Below are positions 42,679 to 51,337 of a DNA stretch of 64,000 nt, piece after piece. A program made the position numbers and the translations under genes. The stretch comes from Gammaproteobacteria bacterium (lineage in GTDB: Bacteria; Pseudomonadota; Gammaproteobacteria; Pseudomonadales; Azotimanducaceae). Numbering within the stretch: position 1 is the first letter of the stretch; each line of letters opens with the position of its first letter. The notes beneath the pieces were generated by a model. That model saw only the letters and a list, made by a program, of their open reading frames with translations. It had not been told where the DNA came from and searched no databases. Location of the stretch: assembly GCA_028821515.1 (NCBI GenBank), contig JAPPGA010000055.1, positions 62,001-126,000 on the forward strand, in the 5' to 3' direction.

Positions 42679-43097
42679 TGTCCGCACCGGCCAAAAGCAG
42701 CGCGGGGTTGCACCTGCGCCTGCTCGCCATGCTCTACGACGCCCTCGTCGTACTCGCCATGTGGGTCCTGACCCTCGTCGTCCTGGTGGCGGCGACGGGC
42801 GCCGCGGTCACGGGCTTCTGGGTCCAGGTTCTGCTCCTGGCGGAAGCGTACGCCTTCTTTCTTTTCTTCTGGGTGCGGCGTGGCCAGACCTTGGGCATGC
42901 TGGCCTGGCGCCTGCGCGTGTCGGACGGCAACGCACCCATCGGCCTGCGGCAGGCGCACCTCAGGATCGCCGGAGGAATCCTGAGCCTTGCCTGCCTCGG
43001 TCTCGGCCACATCTGGATGCTGTTCGACCGCCAGGGCCGGACATGGCCCGACATCCTATCGGCCAGCAGCATCGAACGCACCGGCGCGAAGCGGTAA
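42678..43097 (+). CDS. RDD family membrane protein
   Basis: A 139-residue inner-membrane protein with the RDD arrangement: 'GLHLRLLAMLYDALVVLAMWVLTLVVLV' (R and D in the first helix), a second helix 'FWVQVLLLAEAYAFFLFFW', then 'RRGQTLGMLAWRLRV' and a third hydrophobic segment 'GGILSLACLGLGHIWMLF'. The first Asp of RDD is replaced (LLAMLYD). Possible ion transport or scaffolding role; unknown. Its start codon overlaps the thiolase-like stop by one base, so the two are translationally coupled. Confidence 0.88.
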   Translation: MSAPAKSSAGLHLRLLAMLYDALVVLAMWVLTLVVLVAATGAAVTGFWVQVLLLAEAYAFFLFFWVRRGQTLGMLAWRLRVSDGNAPIGLRQAHLRIAGGILSLACLGLGHIWMLFDRQGRTWPDILSASSIERTGAKR

Positions 43098-43138
43098 CAT
43101 AGGCGTTCGAGACGCGGACAATCGGCAGGGGTCGGGAC

Positions 43139-44347
43139 ATGCGAATCGCGGTTTTGGGGGGAGACGGGTTCATCGGGTGGCCAGCGACGCTGCACCTCTC
43201 GAATCTCGGCTTCGAGGTGTTCATCGCCGACAACCTGAGCCGGCGGTGGATCGATACGGAACTGGGCGTGCAGTCGTTGACGCCGATGGACTCCATCCAG
43301 GAGCGCCGGCGCGTCTGGCGGGAAGTCACCGGGCACGACATCGGCTTCGAACGCATCGATGTCGCCACCGACTACTCGGGCCTGAAGAACTGGCTCGCCG
43401 AGGTGCGTCCCGACGCCATCGTGCACCTGGCGAAGCAGCGCGCGGCCCCCTATTCAATGAAGAGCGACCGGCACAAGAACTACACGGTCTCGAACAACGT
43501 CAACGCCACCCACCAGGTGCTTAACGCGCTCGTCGAACTCTCCCTCGACGCGCACCTGGTTCACATCGGCACCATGGGCGTGTACGGCTACGCGAACGTC
43601 GGCGCGACGATTCCCGAAGGCTATCTTCCCGTCGACATCCGTCTCGATGACGGCAGCACCGCTCCCCTGGAGATCCTCTATCCGGCCAATCCAGGCAGCA
43701 TCTACCACATGACCAAGTGCCTGGATCAGCTCATGTTCCAGTTCTACGCAAAGAACGACGGGCTGCGCATCACCGACCTGCACCAGGGGATCGTCTGGGG
43801 TACCCACACCGACCAGACCCGGCGCCACGTGCAACTCATCAACCGTTTCGACTATGACGGCGACTACGGGACCGTGCTCAACCGCTTCCTGATCCAGGCC
43901 GCCATTGGTTACCCGTTGACGGTGCACGGTACCGGCGGCCAGACGCGGGCGTTCATTCACATCCAGGACTGCGTGCGCTGCATAGAACTCGCGCTCAGGA
44001 ATCCGCCAGAGCGCGGCGCGCGTACACAGATTTTCAACCAGATGACCGAAACCCATCGTCTGCGCGACCTCGCTCGCATGATCCAGGACCTGACCGGCGC
44101 TGAAATCGCGTGGTTGCCGAACCCCAGGAACGAGGCGGCGGAAAACGAACTCGTCGTCAGCAACGAACACCTGCTCGATCTTGGCCTGCAACCGACAACG
44201 CTGAGAGAAGGGCTGCTGGAAGAGCTCGTCGATGTGGCGAAGAAGTACGCGCACCGGATCGACCGCAGCCGGATCCTCAGCACGGCCGCATGGACCAAGG
44301 AACGGGCCGAGCACCTCGCCAGCACCAATGGCGACACGATCGACTAG
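43139..44347 (+). CDS. sqdB: UDP-sulfoquinovose synthase
   Basis: SqdB joins sulfite to UDP-glucose to form UDP-sulfoquinovose, the head-group donor for sulfolipid SQDG. The 402-residue protein resembles plant SQD1 and bacterial SqdB along its length: 'MRIAVLGGDGFIGWPATLHLSNLGFEV', 'LGVQSLTPMDSIQERRRVW', 'KQRAAPYSM', catalytic Thr in 'IGTMGVYGY', Tyr and Lys in 'SIYHMTKCLDQ', 'DLHQGIVWG', 'LINRFDYDGDYGTVLNRFLIQAAIGYPLTVHGTGGQTRAFIHI'. The ATG sits 41 bases after the RDD gene. It leads a three-gene sulfolipid-like cluster. Confidence 0.93.
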   Translation: MRIAVLGGDGFIGWPATLHLSNLGFEVFIADNLSRRWIDTELGVQSLTPMDSIQERRRVWREVTGHDIGFERIDVATDYSGLKNWLAEVRPDAIVHLAKQRAAPYSMKSDRHKNYTVSNNVNATHQVLNALVELSLDAHLVHIGTMGVYGYANVGATIPEGYLPVDIRLDDGSTAPLEILYPANPGSIYHMTKCLDQLMFQFYAKNDGLRITDLHQGIVWGTHTDQTRRHVQLINRFDYDGDYGTVLNRFLIQAAIGYPLTVHGTGGQTRAFIHIQDCVRCIELALRNPPERGARTQIFNQMTETHRLRDLARMIQDLTGAEIAWLPNPRNEAAENELVVSNEHLLDLGLQPTTLREGLLEELVDVAKKYAHRIDRSRILSTAAWTKERAEHLASTNGDTID

Positions 44348-44404
44348 TCCGGGAACCTCCCGATTCATCCGTAGCTGCGGATCCTTTGAGCCAGGACACC
44401 GGCC

Positions 44405-45196
44405 GTGTTCGCCTATGCGACCCTGGTGACCAACGCGGACTACGCGCTGGGTGCGACGGCCCTGGCGCGTTCGCTGAAGCGCGTCTCGGCCGCCTGCCCC
44501 CTGCTCGTGATGGCGAAGCCCGGAACGCCCGGACTCGACGAACTCGAAGCCGAAGGCTGCATCGTCCGGGAAACCGGGAAGCCGGCGATGTCAACGGCCT
44601 TCCAGGCGCGCCACAGCCGCGCGTCGCAGCATGCCAGGAGCCCGTTCACCAAGGGCGAAAAGCCCGCATTCCACGATCCCATCGACAACTTCATGAAGCT
44701 CGAACTCTGGCGCCTCACCGAGTACGAGCGGATCGTCTTCATCGACGCCGACGCCATCGCCGTGCGCAACATCGACAAGCTCTTCGGCTACCCCGAATTC
44801 TCGGCCGCTCCCAACCTCTACGAGTCCCTTGCGGACATGCACCGGATGAACTCCGGGGTTTTCGTCGCCCAGCCCAGTGAGAACACCTACGAGAGAATGC
44901 TCGAACGGCTGGACACCCCCGACGTGTTCTGGCGGCGCACCGATCAGACCTTCCTCGAGTCGTACTACCCCGACTGGCATGGACTGCCCTACACCTACAA
45001 CGTATTGCAGTACATCTTCTTCAATCAGCCTGATCTCTGGCATTGGCCGAGCGTCAAGGTGGTTCACTACCAGTACGAGAAGCCCTGGCAGAGAGATCAT
45101 CCCAAGCGCGACCTGCTCGCACCGCTGATCGACCTGTGGTACCGGGTGCTCGAGGGTCGGCCGATTCCGGAAGACATTCGCGCGCCCGAGCAGTGA
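44405..45196 (+). CDS. sqdD: GT8 glycosyltransferase, glycogenin-like (SqdD-type)
   Basis: A 263-residue family 8 glycosyltransferase. The metal/nucleotide DxD motif is in 'ERIVFIDADAIAVRNIDKLF' (about residues 110-129); 'FNSGVF'-type 'RMNSGVFVAQPS' and 'YNVLQYIFFNQ' and 'VVHYQYEKPW' complete the fold. In Rhodobacter, SqdD is a glycogenin-like protein encoded with SqdB and is implicated in transfer of sulfoquinovose; I assign it by this context. The GTG start has AGGA 8 bases upstream. It overlaps the next gene by one base. Confidence 0.85.
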   Translation: MFAYATLVTNADYALGATALARSLKRVSAACPLLVMAKPGTPGLDELEAEGCIVRETGKPAMSTAFQARHSRASQHARSPFTKGEKPAFHDPIDNFMKLELWRLTEYERIVFIDADAIAVRNIDKLFGYPEFSAAPNLYESLADMHRMNSGVFVAQPSENTYERMLERLDTPDVFWRRTDQTFLESYYPDWHGLPYTYNVLQYIFFNQPDLWHWPSVKVVHYQYEKPWQRDHPKRDLLAPLIDLWYRVLEGRPIPEDIRAPEQ

Positions 45197-46095
45197 TGAG
45201 AGTCGCGCTGACAGGCGCCACCGGGATTGTCGGCCGCTTCATCGCCGCCCGCCTCGCCGCCGAAGGCTGCGGCATCGTGGCGCTGGCCCGTCCCGAAAGC
45301 GACCGAACCGGTTTCGACTTCCCGGTAACCTGGATCGAGGGCAACCTGAACACCGAGGCGGCGCTGGACACGCTGGTGGAAGGCGCCGACGCGCTCGTGC
45401 ACTCCGCCTACGATCACTTGCCCGGTCACTATCGCGGCGGCGAGGGCAACGATGTCGAAGGTTATTGGCATACCAACCTGTTGGGCAGCCTGCGCCTGGT
45501 GCACGCCGCGAAGACCAACAACGTCGGCCGCGTCGTCGTCCTGTCCAGCCGGGCGGTCTTCGGTGGCCCGGTCAGCACGCGCGTCGGCGACAGGCATCCG
45601 ACGTCTCCCGACACGCACTACGGCGCGCTCAAGGTTGCCCTGGAAGCCCTGGCCACCGTATATCCCGGAACGACCTGCATCAGGCCCACGGGGGTCTACG
45701 GGATCACGCATCCAGTTGACCGCAGCAAGTGGTTCGACATGGCGCGGGCGGTGACATCCGGACGGCCTGTATCCGTGGCGCGTACTTCAACCGAAGTCCA
45801 CGGCGACGACATGGCGGCCGCGGTCTGGCTCCTGCTCAACGCGCCCGAAGAGGATGTCTCGGGCCGAGCCTTCAACTGTTCCGACCTCGTCCTCGGCACC
45901 CGCGAGATCGCCCAGCGGATGTACGCCGCGCAGGGCGTGGCGGCCGGATCCCTCCCGTTGCCGAGGGAGATGCCACCACCGGACTACATCATGCGCTGCG
46001 ACGGACTCCGGTCCCTCGGCTGGCGTCCCGGCGGGCGGCGGCGCCTCAACGCGACCATTCGAGCCCTGCTTGACGCCGCTCAACGCCTTGACTGA
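45196..46095 (+). CDS. sqdC: NAD-dependent epimerase/reductase-like protein (SqdC-type)
   Basis: A 299-residue extended-SDR protein: 'MRVALTGATGIVGRFIAARLAAEG' binds the cofactor, 'DALVHSAYDHLPG' and 'VVVLSSRAVFGG' follow, with 'THYGALKVALEAL' as the Tyr-Lys pair and 'CIRPTGVYG' after it. Rhodobacter SqdC is a small oxidoreductase-like protein in the same gene order, which is the ground for the name; its exact step in sulfolipid formation is unclear. The ATG overlaps the SqdD-like stop (TGATG). Last gene of the cluster, followed by a hairpin. Confidence 0.8.
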   Translation: MRVALTGATGIVGRFIAARLAAEGCGIVALARPESDRTGFDFPVTWIEGNLNTEAALDTLVEGADALVHSAYDHLPGHYRGGEGNDVEGYWHTNLLGSLRLVHAAKTNNVGRVVVLSSRAVFGGPVSTRVGDRHPTSPDTHYGALKVALEALATVYPGTTCIRPTGVYGITHPVDRSKWFDMARAVTSGRPVSVARTSTEVHGDDMAAAVWLLLNAPEEDVSGRAFNCSDLVLGTREIAQRMYAAQGVAAGSLPLPREMPPPDYIMRCDGLRSLGWRPGGRRRLNATIRALLDAAQRLD

Positions 46096-46099
46096 ATCG

Positions 46100-46121
46100 T
46101 CGGATCAACGGACGGATCCGA
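46100..46121 (+). terminator. Hairpin after the sulfolipid cluster
   Basis: TCGGATC and GATCCGA form a perfect 7-bp stem around an 8-base loop, 4 bases after the stop codon. There is no T-tract, so it is a candidate terminator or mRNA end-protecting structure. It lies before the convergent toxin gene. Confidence 0.4.
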
Positions 46122-46195
46122 ACTGTCCGGTCAGATCGACTTTCGGGACCGAAGTGCCAGGCGATAGCCAGGGCGAACCTGCGCCCGGATGGCCA

Positions 46196-46855
46196 CTACA
46201 GGAAGTTGTATCCGATATCCCGACAAGCCCCACGAATGGGATCGACAAGCAGCGCGTCCGTTAGCGCTCGATGCAAGGCTGGTGTCGAGGGGAACGGCGG
46301 AGATTGCGACACACGTTCGTAGAGGGTCGTCACCGGACGATTGGTGAGAGATGAGGGATAGTAGATGCCCTCAATGTTCCCATAGCAGGCGTAGAAGGCG
46401 CGCGACCAGTTCTGGGCGTATGTCTTTGGGCCACTGATGAGTTTCATCGATCCGCCAGCCTGAACACAGAACGTCCCGGACAGATCCAGCAACCGAACTT
46501 CTCGAGTTAGGGCGAAGGACACGAGCCATGGCTGGTGCCGTTCTCGGTCGACCATTCGACCGACCTGAAACACCTCGGCCAATGCAGTGGGGATATCGCT
46601 GGCGAGATAGATGATTCCGCGCGCTTGATCGAACGGTCGGCCCGACCTGTCCCGCTTGTGATGATCGAATCGCGCATCCGCCGGACCGAAGTGTCGGAGC
46701 GACTTCCATGTGCAGGCGTACGGGCCGCCTCGAAAGTAGATGCGGTGAAGGATCGTCCCTGCCGGAACAAGGAAGACAGGTGGCGTCAGTCGTTGGAGGA
46801 TTCGTCGATCGGGCGAGTGAGGCAGCTTCGCCCCGCGGCTCGGAGAAACGCTCAT
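46196..46855 (-). CDS. RES-domain toxin
   Basis: A 219-residue RES-domain protein; characterised members degrade NAD+ and are held by an Xre/MbcA/ParS-type antitoxin. The conserved active-site residues are visible: Arg in 'TILHRIYFRGG', Tyr in 'RGIIYLASDIPTALAEVFQ' together with its Glu, and the later 'GIYYPSSLTNRP'. The start is either this ATG or a GTG ten codons upstream; neither has a clear ribosome site. It follows the antitoxin gene on the same strand by about 80 bases, the usual order for such modules. Base composition seems slightly lower in GC than neighbours. Confidence 0.88.
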   Translation of the reverse strand: MSVSPSRGAKLPHSPDRRILQRLTPPVFLVPAGTILHRIYFRGGPYACTWKSLRHFGPADARFDHHKRDRSGRPFDQARGIIYLASDIPTALAEVFQVGRMVDRERHQPWLVSFALTREVRLLDLSGTFCVQAGGSMKLISGPKTYAQNWSRAFYACYGNIEGIYYPSSLTNRPVTTLYERVSQSPPFPSTPALHRALTDALLVDPIRGACRDIGYNFL

Positions 46856-46937
46856 GTCGATACAAGCATACGGCGCGCGCCTCACCTGGTATGCGGGCTA
46901 CTTTCGCAACCTCGTGCAGGTTATTGGCGCGAATGCG

Positions 46938-47609
46938 CTACAGATCAGCGGTAATCGGCAGCAGCCTGTCCAGTTCGTACCCGGCATTGAGCCAATCGAG
47001 CGGCGATACGATCCGGTCCGTGTCCCCCTCCAGGAAAAGGTCAGGATTGGGCATGTGATACCAGTTGTAGACAGCCACCGGATGCGCGCTTGGATCGAGG
47101 ACCCTGTTGACCCGCATGATGTTTGGCACGAGACCCATGTTGGTGAACTGAAAATCTGGAATGTGGCGCATTCCGTCCAGCAGGAAGCTGTAGAGCGACC
47201 GATTCACGACCATCTGTCGAATACGGCTCTGGGCCACGCCCAATCGTTCGCTTGCTCTCCTGCTCGAGAGGCTGCGAACAACAATTGCTGCGTACTTGAC
47301 CACTGTGTCGGCCATCGGGTCTGGACCGGTTGCCCGATCAAGGCGCAGGCCGCCTTCCAGCAATACGCGTTGTTCCCCTTTCGTCAACCCGCTTGTAGCA
47401 GGTTCATATGCGGTCGGGACCATGCTCCCCAGCACGGCTTTCAGAGCTTCGTTCAAGGCTTCCGGCGTATCTTCCAAACCTCGGCTCTTCATGAACTCCA
47501 TCGCCGACCGCTCTGCCATCCAACTCATCTCCTCACGCTCTGTAGCGGCGTTAACATGCGTTAGTATATCGCTGCAGGAACCACCTTCAAGCTCGGCGTT
47601 GATACGCAT
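46938..47609 (-). CDS. Antitoxin of the RES pair (Xre/MbcA/ParS-like, long form)
   Basis: A 223-residue protein encoded directly upstream of the RES toxin. The C-terminal 'DRIVSPLDWLNAGYELDRLLPITADL' matches the toxin-binding tail of MbcA/ParS-type antitoxins. The middle contains a helix-turn-helix-like stretch 'RASERLGVAQSRIRQMVVNRSLYSFLLDG' (about residues 120-150), and an N-terminal helical region ('EREEMSWMAERSAMEFM') starts it. It is longer than the usual roughly 130-150 residue antitoxin, with 60-70 extra N-terminal residues. The ATG is the first good start; the track extends further through Arg/Ser-rich shadow sequence. Probably neutralises the toxin and autorepresses the operon. Confidence 0.82.
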   Translation of the reverse strand: MRINAELEGGSCSDILTHVNAATEREEMSWMAERSAMEFMKSRGLEDTPEALNEALKAVLGSMVPTAYEPATSGLTKGEQRVLLEGGLRLDRATGPDPMADTVVKYAAIVVRSLSSRRASERLGVAQSRIRQMVVNRSLYSFLLDGMRHIPDFQFTNMGLVPNIMRVNRVLDPSAHPVAVYNWYHMPNPDLFLEGDTDRIVSPLDWLNAGYELDRLLPITADL

Positions 47610-48012
47610 GCTCACCCATACACCGTTTCCGGTGGCACGTTGTTTTCCGACGAATCGCCTGGCGGAACTCGAGGCGGAAAAGTGACGAAATACCCTAACC
47701 ACGTTCTGACGTTTGCCGTCCGCTTTGGCGCTTCACGAGAGAAATCCGCGCTTCCTCGGAGACAGTGCTTCCGAATGTGTCTGAACCGGCTCAAATATTG
47801 TCGAGAATATTGCTCGAATTTACGTGCGAAAACGTTTCACGGGGTGTAATGTTCGCCGCAACCGTGCTGTGGCGCCATGAAGTTTGGCTGAAGCCGAGTT
47901 CAAGAGGAAAGACACGACGGTAACAATTCGAACATTGCGTTAACGTCGCCCGGCCAAACATGCCGGCGACCCACGTCGCCCCACACAATGGGAGCGCCAA
48001 GGAGGGAAAACA
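47610..48012. other. 403-bp intergenic region between the antitoxin and TonB-receptor genes
   Basis: No credible gene is seen. The stretch is clearly more AT-rich than its surroundings and must carry the divergent promoters. A dyad TCGAG-AATATTG-CTCGA lies at 47801-47817, and AAACGTTT with CG centre lies near 47830, weakly like a LacI-type operator core. The receptor gene has a strong ribosome site (AAGGAGGG) 8 bases before its ATG. No convincing -35/-10 pair was found. Confidence 0.5.
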
Positions 48013-51000
48013 ATGGACGCAACCGAAAGCAAGCAAACACCATGGATGCAGAACCTTGTCCGCCTGGTTCTGTCGGGTTGCCTGATCGCCTTTTCGCCGC
48101 AGGTTCTTGCGCAGGAAGACGAAGCCGACGAAGCGGCCCAAGAGGAAGAGGCGCCCGCCGCCGAAGTTGAAGAAGCGGTTGTCGCGGAAGACGAAGAACC
48201 CGTAGCCGACGAACTCGTCGTCGTCACCGGCTCGCGGCTGAAGCGGGACACTTACTCCAGCATCGCGCCGCTACAGATCATCACGGCAGAAACTTCGCGG
48301 GAAGCCGGCCTGCTGGACGCCGGCGACATCCTGCGCGAATCCACCGCGACGACCGGCAACCAGGTCGACCTCACCTTCCAGGGCTACGTGCTCGACAACG
48401 GTCCGGGCGCCACCGAAGTCAGTCTTCGCGGTCTTGGCGGAAACCGCACACTCATACTGATCAACGGCCGCCGGATGGCTCCATCCGGCGTCGAGGGCGC
48501 ACCCGTCAGCCCCGACGTCGGCCTCGTTCCGGGCTCCCTCATCGGGCAATTCGACCTGTTGCTCGACGGCGCATCGTCGGTCTACGGTTCCGATGCCATC
48601 GGAGGCGTAGCGAACCTGATCCTGCGCAAGGACTTCGACGGCTTCGAGTTCAACTATTCCCCGGTAGTGCCCAAGCACGAACCCGGCTTCGAGCAGGAGA
48701 CCACCCTGACCTGGGGCAAGAACTTCGACCGCGGCTTTGTCGGCGCGGCCGTCGAACTGATGGAACTGGAGCCCATAACACTCGCGGATCGTCCATGGAC
48801 CGCCGGCTGCAATCGCCACGAAGAGATCGACCAGACCGGGCAGCGACGCCACCAGGATGTTTACTGGCAGCAGGTTTACGGCATGGAATGGGACGATTGC
48901 GCGCTAGGTTCACTTGCCCGGCGGGTGTTCGTCCCCGGAACCCGATACGGCAGCATCTACTACACGCCGGGTTACAGCAACGGCGGCTGGGGCAACTTTT
49001 CGGAATCGAACATCTTCGTTATCCGCGGGATCGACGGGGACGGCGACGGAAGGACGGACTTCAGCTTCCGCGACTACGACCTCAACGGCAGGGAACAGTT
49101 CGCCCACCTGCGCCCGGATCTTTCGCGAATCTCCGCCATGGCATACGGCGAGTACACGCTTGAGGGCGACATGAACCTCACGCCGTTTTTCGAAGTCCTC
49201 TGGACCAAGCGCGACTTCTTCAGCGACGCCGGTGCATTCCAGCTGTTTCCCGACGTCCCCGCGAACAACCCGTTCAATCTGTGCAATCCTGCAGCCGAGA
49301 ACGGTGTCGATTGCGGTCTGGCCTGGAACGCGCTCCTGAACAATCCCCACTTTGGCAGGCAATTCGCTGCCGCCTATGGCGTTCCGCCCCAGGCCTTCGG
49401 CTTCCTGTACAGTCCGCCCCTCGGTCCCATACCCACGGTACCGATCGTGTCCGTGCGTGGAGACCGAACCCAGTCCTTTGTCGACATAACCCAGCTTCGT
49501 ATGGTGGGAGGCGTAACGGGCGACCTGCCATGGCTCGATTTCGCCGGTTTCAGCAACTGGACGTTCGACTTTGGCCTAGTACACACGACATCGGACGGGG
49601 CATCGAGGCGCCCTGGCATTCGCGAGGACAAACTCAACTACGCCCTCGGTGTCTACTCCACCACTCATACGCCGTGCGAGAACGATACCGGCGAATCCCT
49701 CGCTTCGGACGTCGCGCCGGGCTGCGTACCCGTCAACATGTTCGCGCCGTCCCTGTACCCGGAGAGCGTCGTCGGCCGCTTCGGGACCTCGGGCGAGCAT
49801 GACTACGTCTTCGACGACCGCGATTTCGATACGGTCTACAACCAGACGCTGCTTTCCTTCTACATGACCGGCAACGTGTTCCAGCTTCCCTCGGACTGGA
49901 TCGTGGGGGGCATCGGTTTCGAGTACCGAATCGACGACCTCGAATCGATACCGGATCACGTCGCCCGCGACGGGCTATTCATCAGCTACTTCGCCGATGG
50001 CGGCGCCATAGGCGACAAGTACACCCGAGAGTTCTTCGGCGAACTGGAGATCCCCGTGATCGCGGGGCAGCCCGCCGCCGAGGAACTGGTGTTCAACATC
50101 TCGGCGCGATACACCGACGACGAGTTCTACGGCGGCGCCTGGACCCACTCCTACAAGATGGCGTACCGCCCGATCAACTCGCTGCTGCTCCGCGCCACGA
50201 CCGGCACCTCCTACCGCGCGCCGAACCTGCGGGAACTATTCATCGTGCCGCAGACCGGGTTTCTCAGCGTGAGCGATCCGTGCCTGATCCCCGGACGCGC
50301 CCTCGACGAACTGACCGGGGCATACGTTCCCGAGAACGACAACCGCGAGCAGACCGTGCTCGACAACTGCCGCGCGAACGGCGTCGATCCGACCGTCGCC
50401 CACAATAACGGATTCAATGTCTACAGCGTGGAAGTCGGGGCGGGCGGGACGACGGGCCTGGGCGAGGAACGGTCGGAGTCCCTGTCCGCCGGTTTCGCAT
50501 TCGAACAGCCGTTTACCAACGCCTTCGACCTGTCCATCGGCATGAACTACTACGAGATCGACGTCACCGATTCGATCATCGAGCCTTCGCCCGGGTATAT
50601 CGTCTTCGACTGCTACTTCTCGCCCAGCGGCGTCAGCGCGTTCTGCCCCCGGATCCAGCGCGAAGCGGATCCGGCTCGGCCGTTGATCGACTACGTCGAC
50701 CGGAGCTTCATCAACCGCGACAGCGAAATCCATCGCGGCGTGGACCTGAACGTCGCCTTCGAGGACACCGTGACTGTCTTCGACCGGGCCATCGACCTCA
50801 CGATCGACCTCACCATGCACCGCCAGATCGAGGCCTCCGACCTCTTCACCAACGACCAGGGCATCGAGGACTTCGACGACGACTACGACGAGTGGGGCTA
50901 TCCGGAACTGCAAGGGCAACTTGCAGTCCGGGCGGACTACGGCAAGTGGCGCTTCGCCTGGAGCACGTTCTATGTCGGCAGCGTCCACCAGGACCCCGAC

Positions 51001-51312
51001 GGGCTCGACGACTGGGACGAGGGAATCACCGGAGGATCCGACACCTGCTACGGTCCGCCGGACGATGTCCTGTGCCGGGACGTGGGCTTCGCCGAGGAGT
51101 ACTACCTGCACAGCGTCTCCGTGGGCCGCCTCGGCGACCAGTGGCAGATCCGCGGCGGCATCCGCAACCTGTTCGACGAGGCGCCGCCGGTGGTGGACGG
51201 AACCGAGGTCCTCTCCACCAACAACTCGCCCATCGGCTACGGGTACGACTACCGCGGCAAGCGGTACTTCCTGACAGTCCGGTACCTGATCGGCGGGTTC
51301 GGTGCCATGTAA
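48013..51312 (+). CDS. TonB-dependent outer-membrane receptor
   Basis: A 1099-residue outer-membrane receptor. A signal peptide ends near 'FSPQVLAQ' (about residue 34). A 30-residue, Glu/Asp/Ala-rich linker follows, then a TonB-box-like 'ADELVVVTGSRL' and the plug ('PLQIITAETSREAGLLDAGDILRESTA', 'VSLRGLGGNRTLILINGRR', 'DGASSVYGSDAIGGVANLI'). The remaining roughly 850 residues form the barrel with alternating aromatic/charged strands, ending in 'RYFLTVRYLIGGFGAM'. It takes up a ligand using TonB energy. The next gene is a prolyl-oligopeptidase-family peptidase, which suggests a peptide or modified-peptide ligand. Regulation is likely at the 400-bp upstream region. Confidence 0.95.
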   Translation: MDATESKQTPWMQNLVRLVLSGCLIAFSPQVLAQEDEADEAAQEEEAPAAEVEEAVVAEDEEPVADELVVVTGSRLKRDTYSSIAPLQIITAETSREAGLLDAGDILRESTATTGNQVDLTFQGYVLDNGPGATEVSLRGLGGNRTLILINGRRMAPSGVEGAPVSPDVGLVPGSLIGQFDLLLDGASSVYGSDAIGGVANLILRKDFDGFEFNYSPVVPKHEPGFEQETTLTWGKNFDRGFVGAAVELMELEPITLADRPWTAGCNRHEEIDQTGQRRHQDVYWQQVYGMEWDDCALGSLARRVFVPGTRYGSIYYTPGYSNGGWGNFSESNIFVIRGIDGDGDGRTDFSFRDYDLNGREQFAHLRPDLSRISAMAYGEYTLEGDMNLTPFFEVLWTKRDFFSDAGAFQLFPDVPANNPFNLCNPAAENGVDCGLAWNALLNNPHFGRQFAAAYGVPPQAFGFLYSPPLGPIPTVPIVSVRGDRTQSFVDITQLRMVGGVTGDLPWLDFAGFSNWTFDFGLVHTTSDGASRRPGIREDKLNYALGVYSTTHTPCENDTGESLASDVAPGCVPVNMFAPSLYPESVVGRFGTSGEHDYVFDDRDFDTVYNQTLLSFYMTGNVFQLPSDWIVGGIGFEYRIDDLESIPDHVARDGLFISYFADGGAIGDKYTREFFGELEIPVIAGQPAAEELVFNISARYTDDEFYGGAWTHSYKMAYRPINSLLLRATTGTSYRAPNLRELFIVPQTGFLSVSDPCLIPGRALDELTGAYVPENDNREQTVLDNCRANGVDPTVAHNNGFNVYSVEVGAGGTTGLGEERSESLSAGFAFEQPFTNAFDLSIGMNYYEIDVTDSIIEPSPGYIVFDCYFSPSGVSAFCPRIQREADPARPLIDYVDRSFINRDSEIHRGVDLNVAFEDTVTVFDRAIDLTIDLTMHRQIEASDLFTNDQGIEDFDDDYDEWGYPELQGQLAVRADYGKWRFAWSTFYVGSVHQDPDGLDDWDEGITGGSDTCYGPPDDVLCRDVGFAEEYYLHSVSVGRLGDQWQIRGGIRNLFDEAPPVVDGTEVLSTNNSPIGYGYDYRGKRYFLTVRYLIGGFGAM

Positions 51313-51337
51313 GACAGCACTGGAGCGGGAGGACACC

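Noticed and set aside
47825-47845. LacI-type operator upstream of the TonB receptor
   Set aside because: Only four base pairs on each side of the CG centre are symmetric; too weak to call and no LacI gene is nearby.
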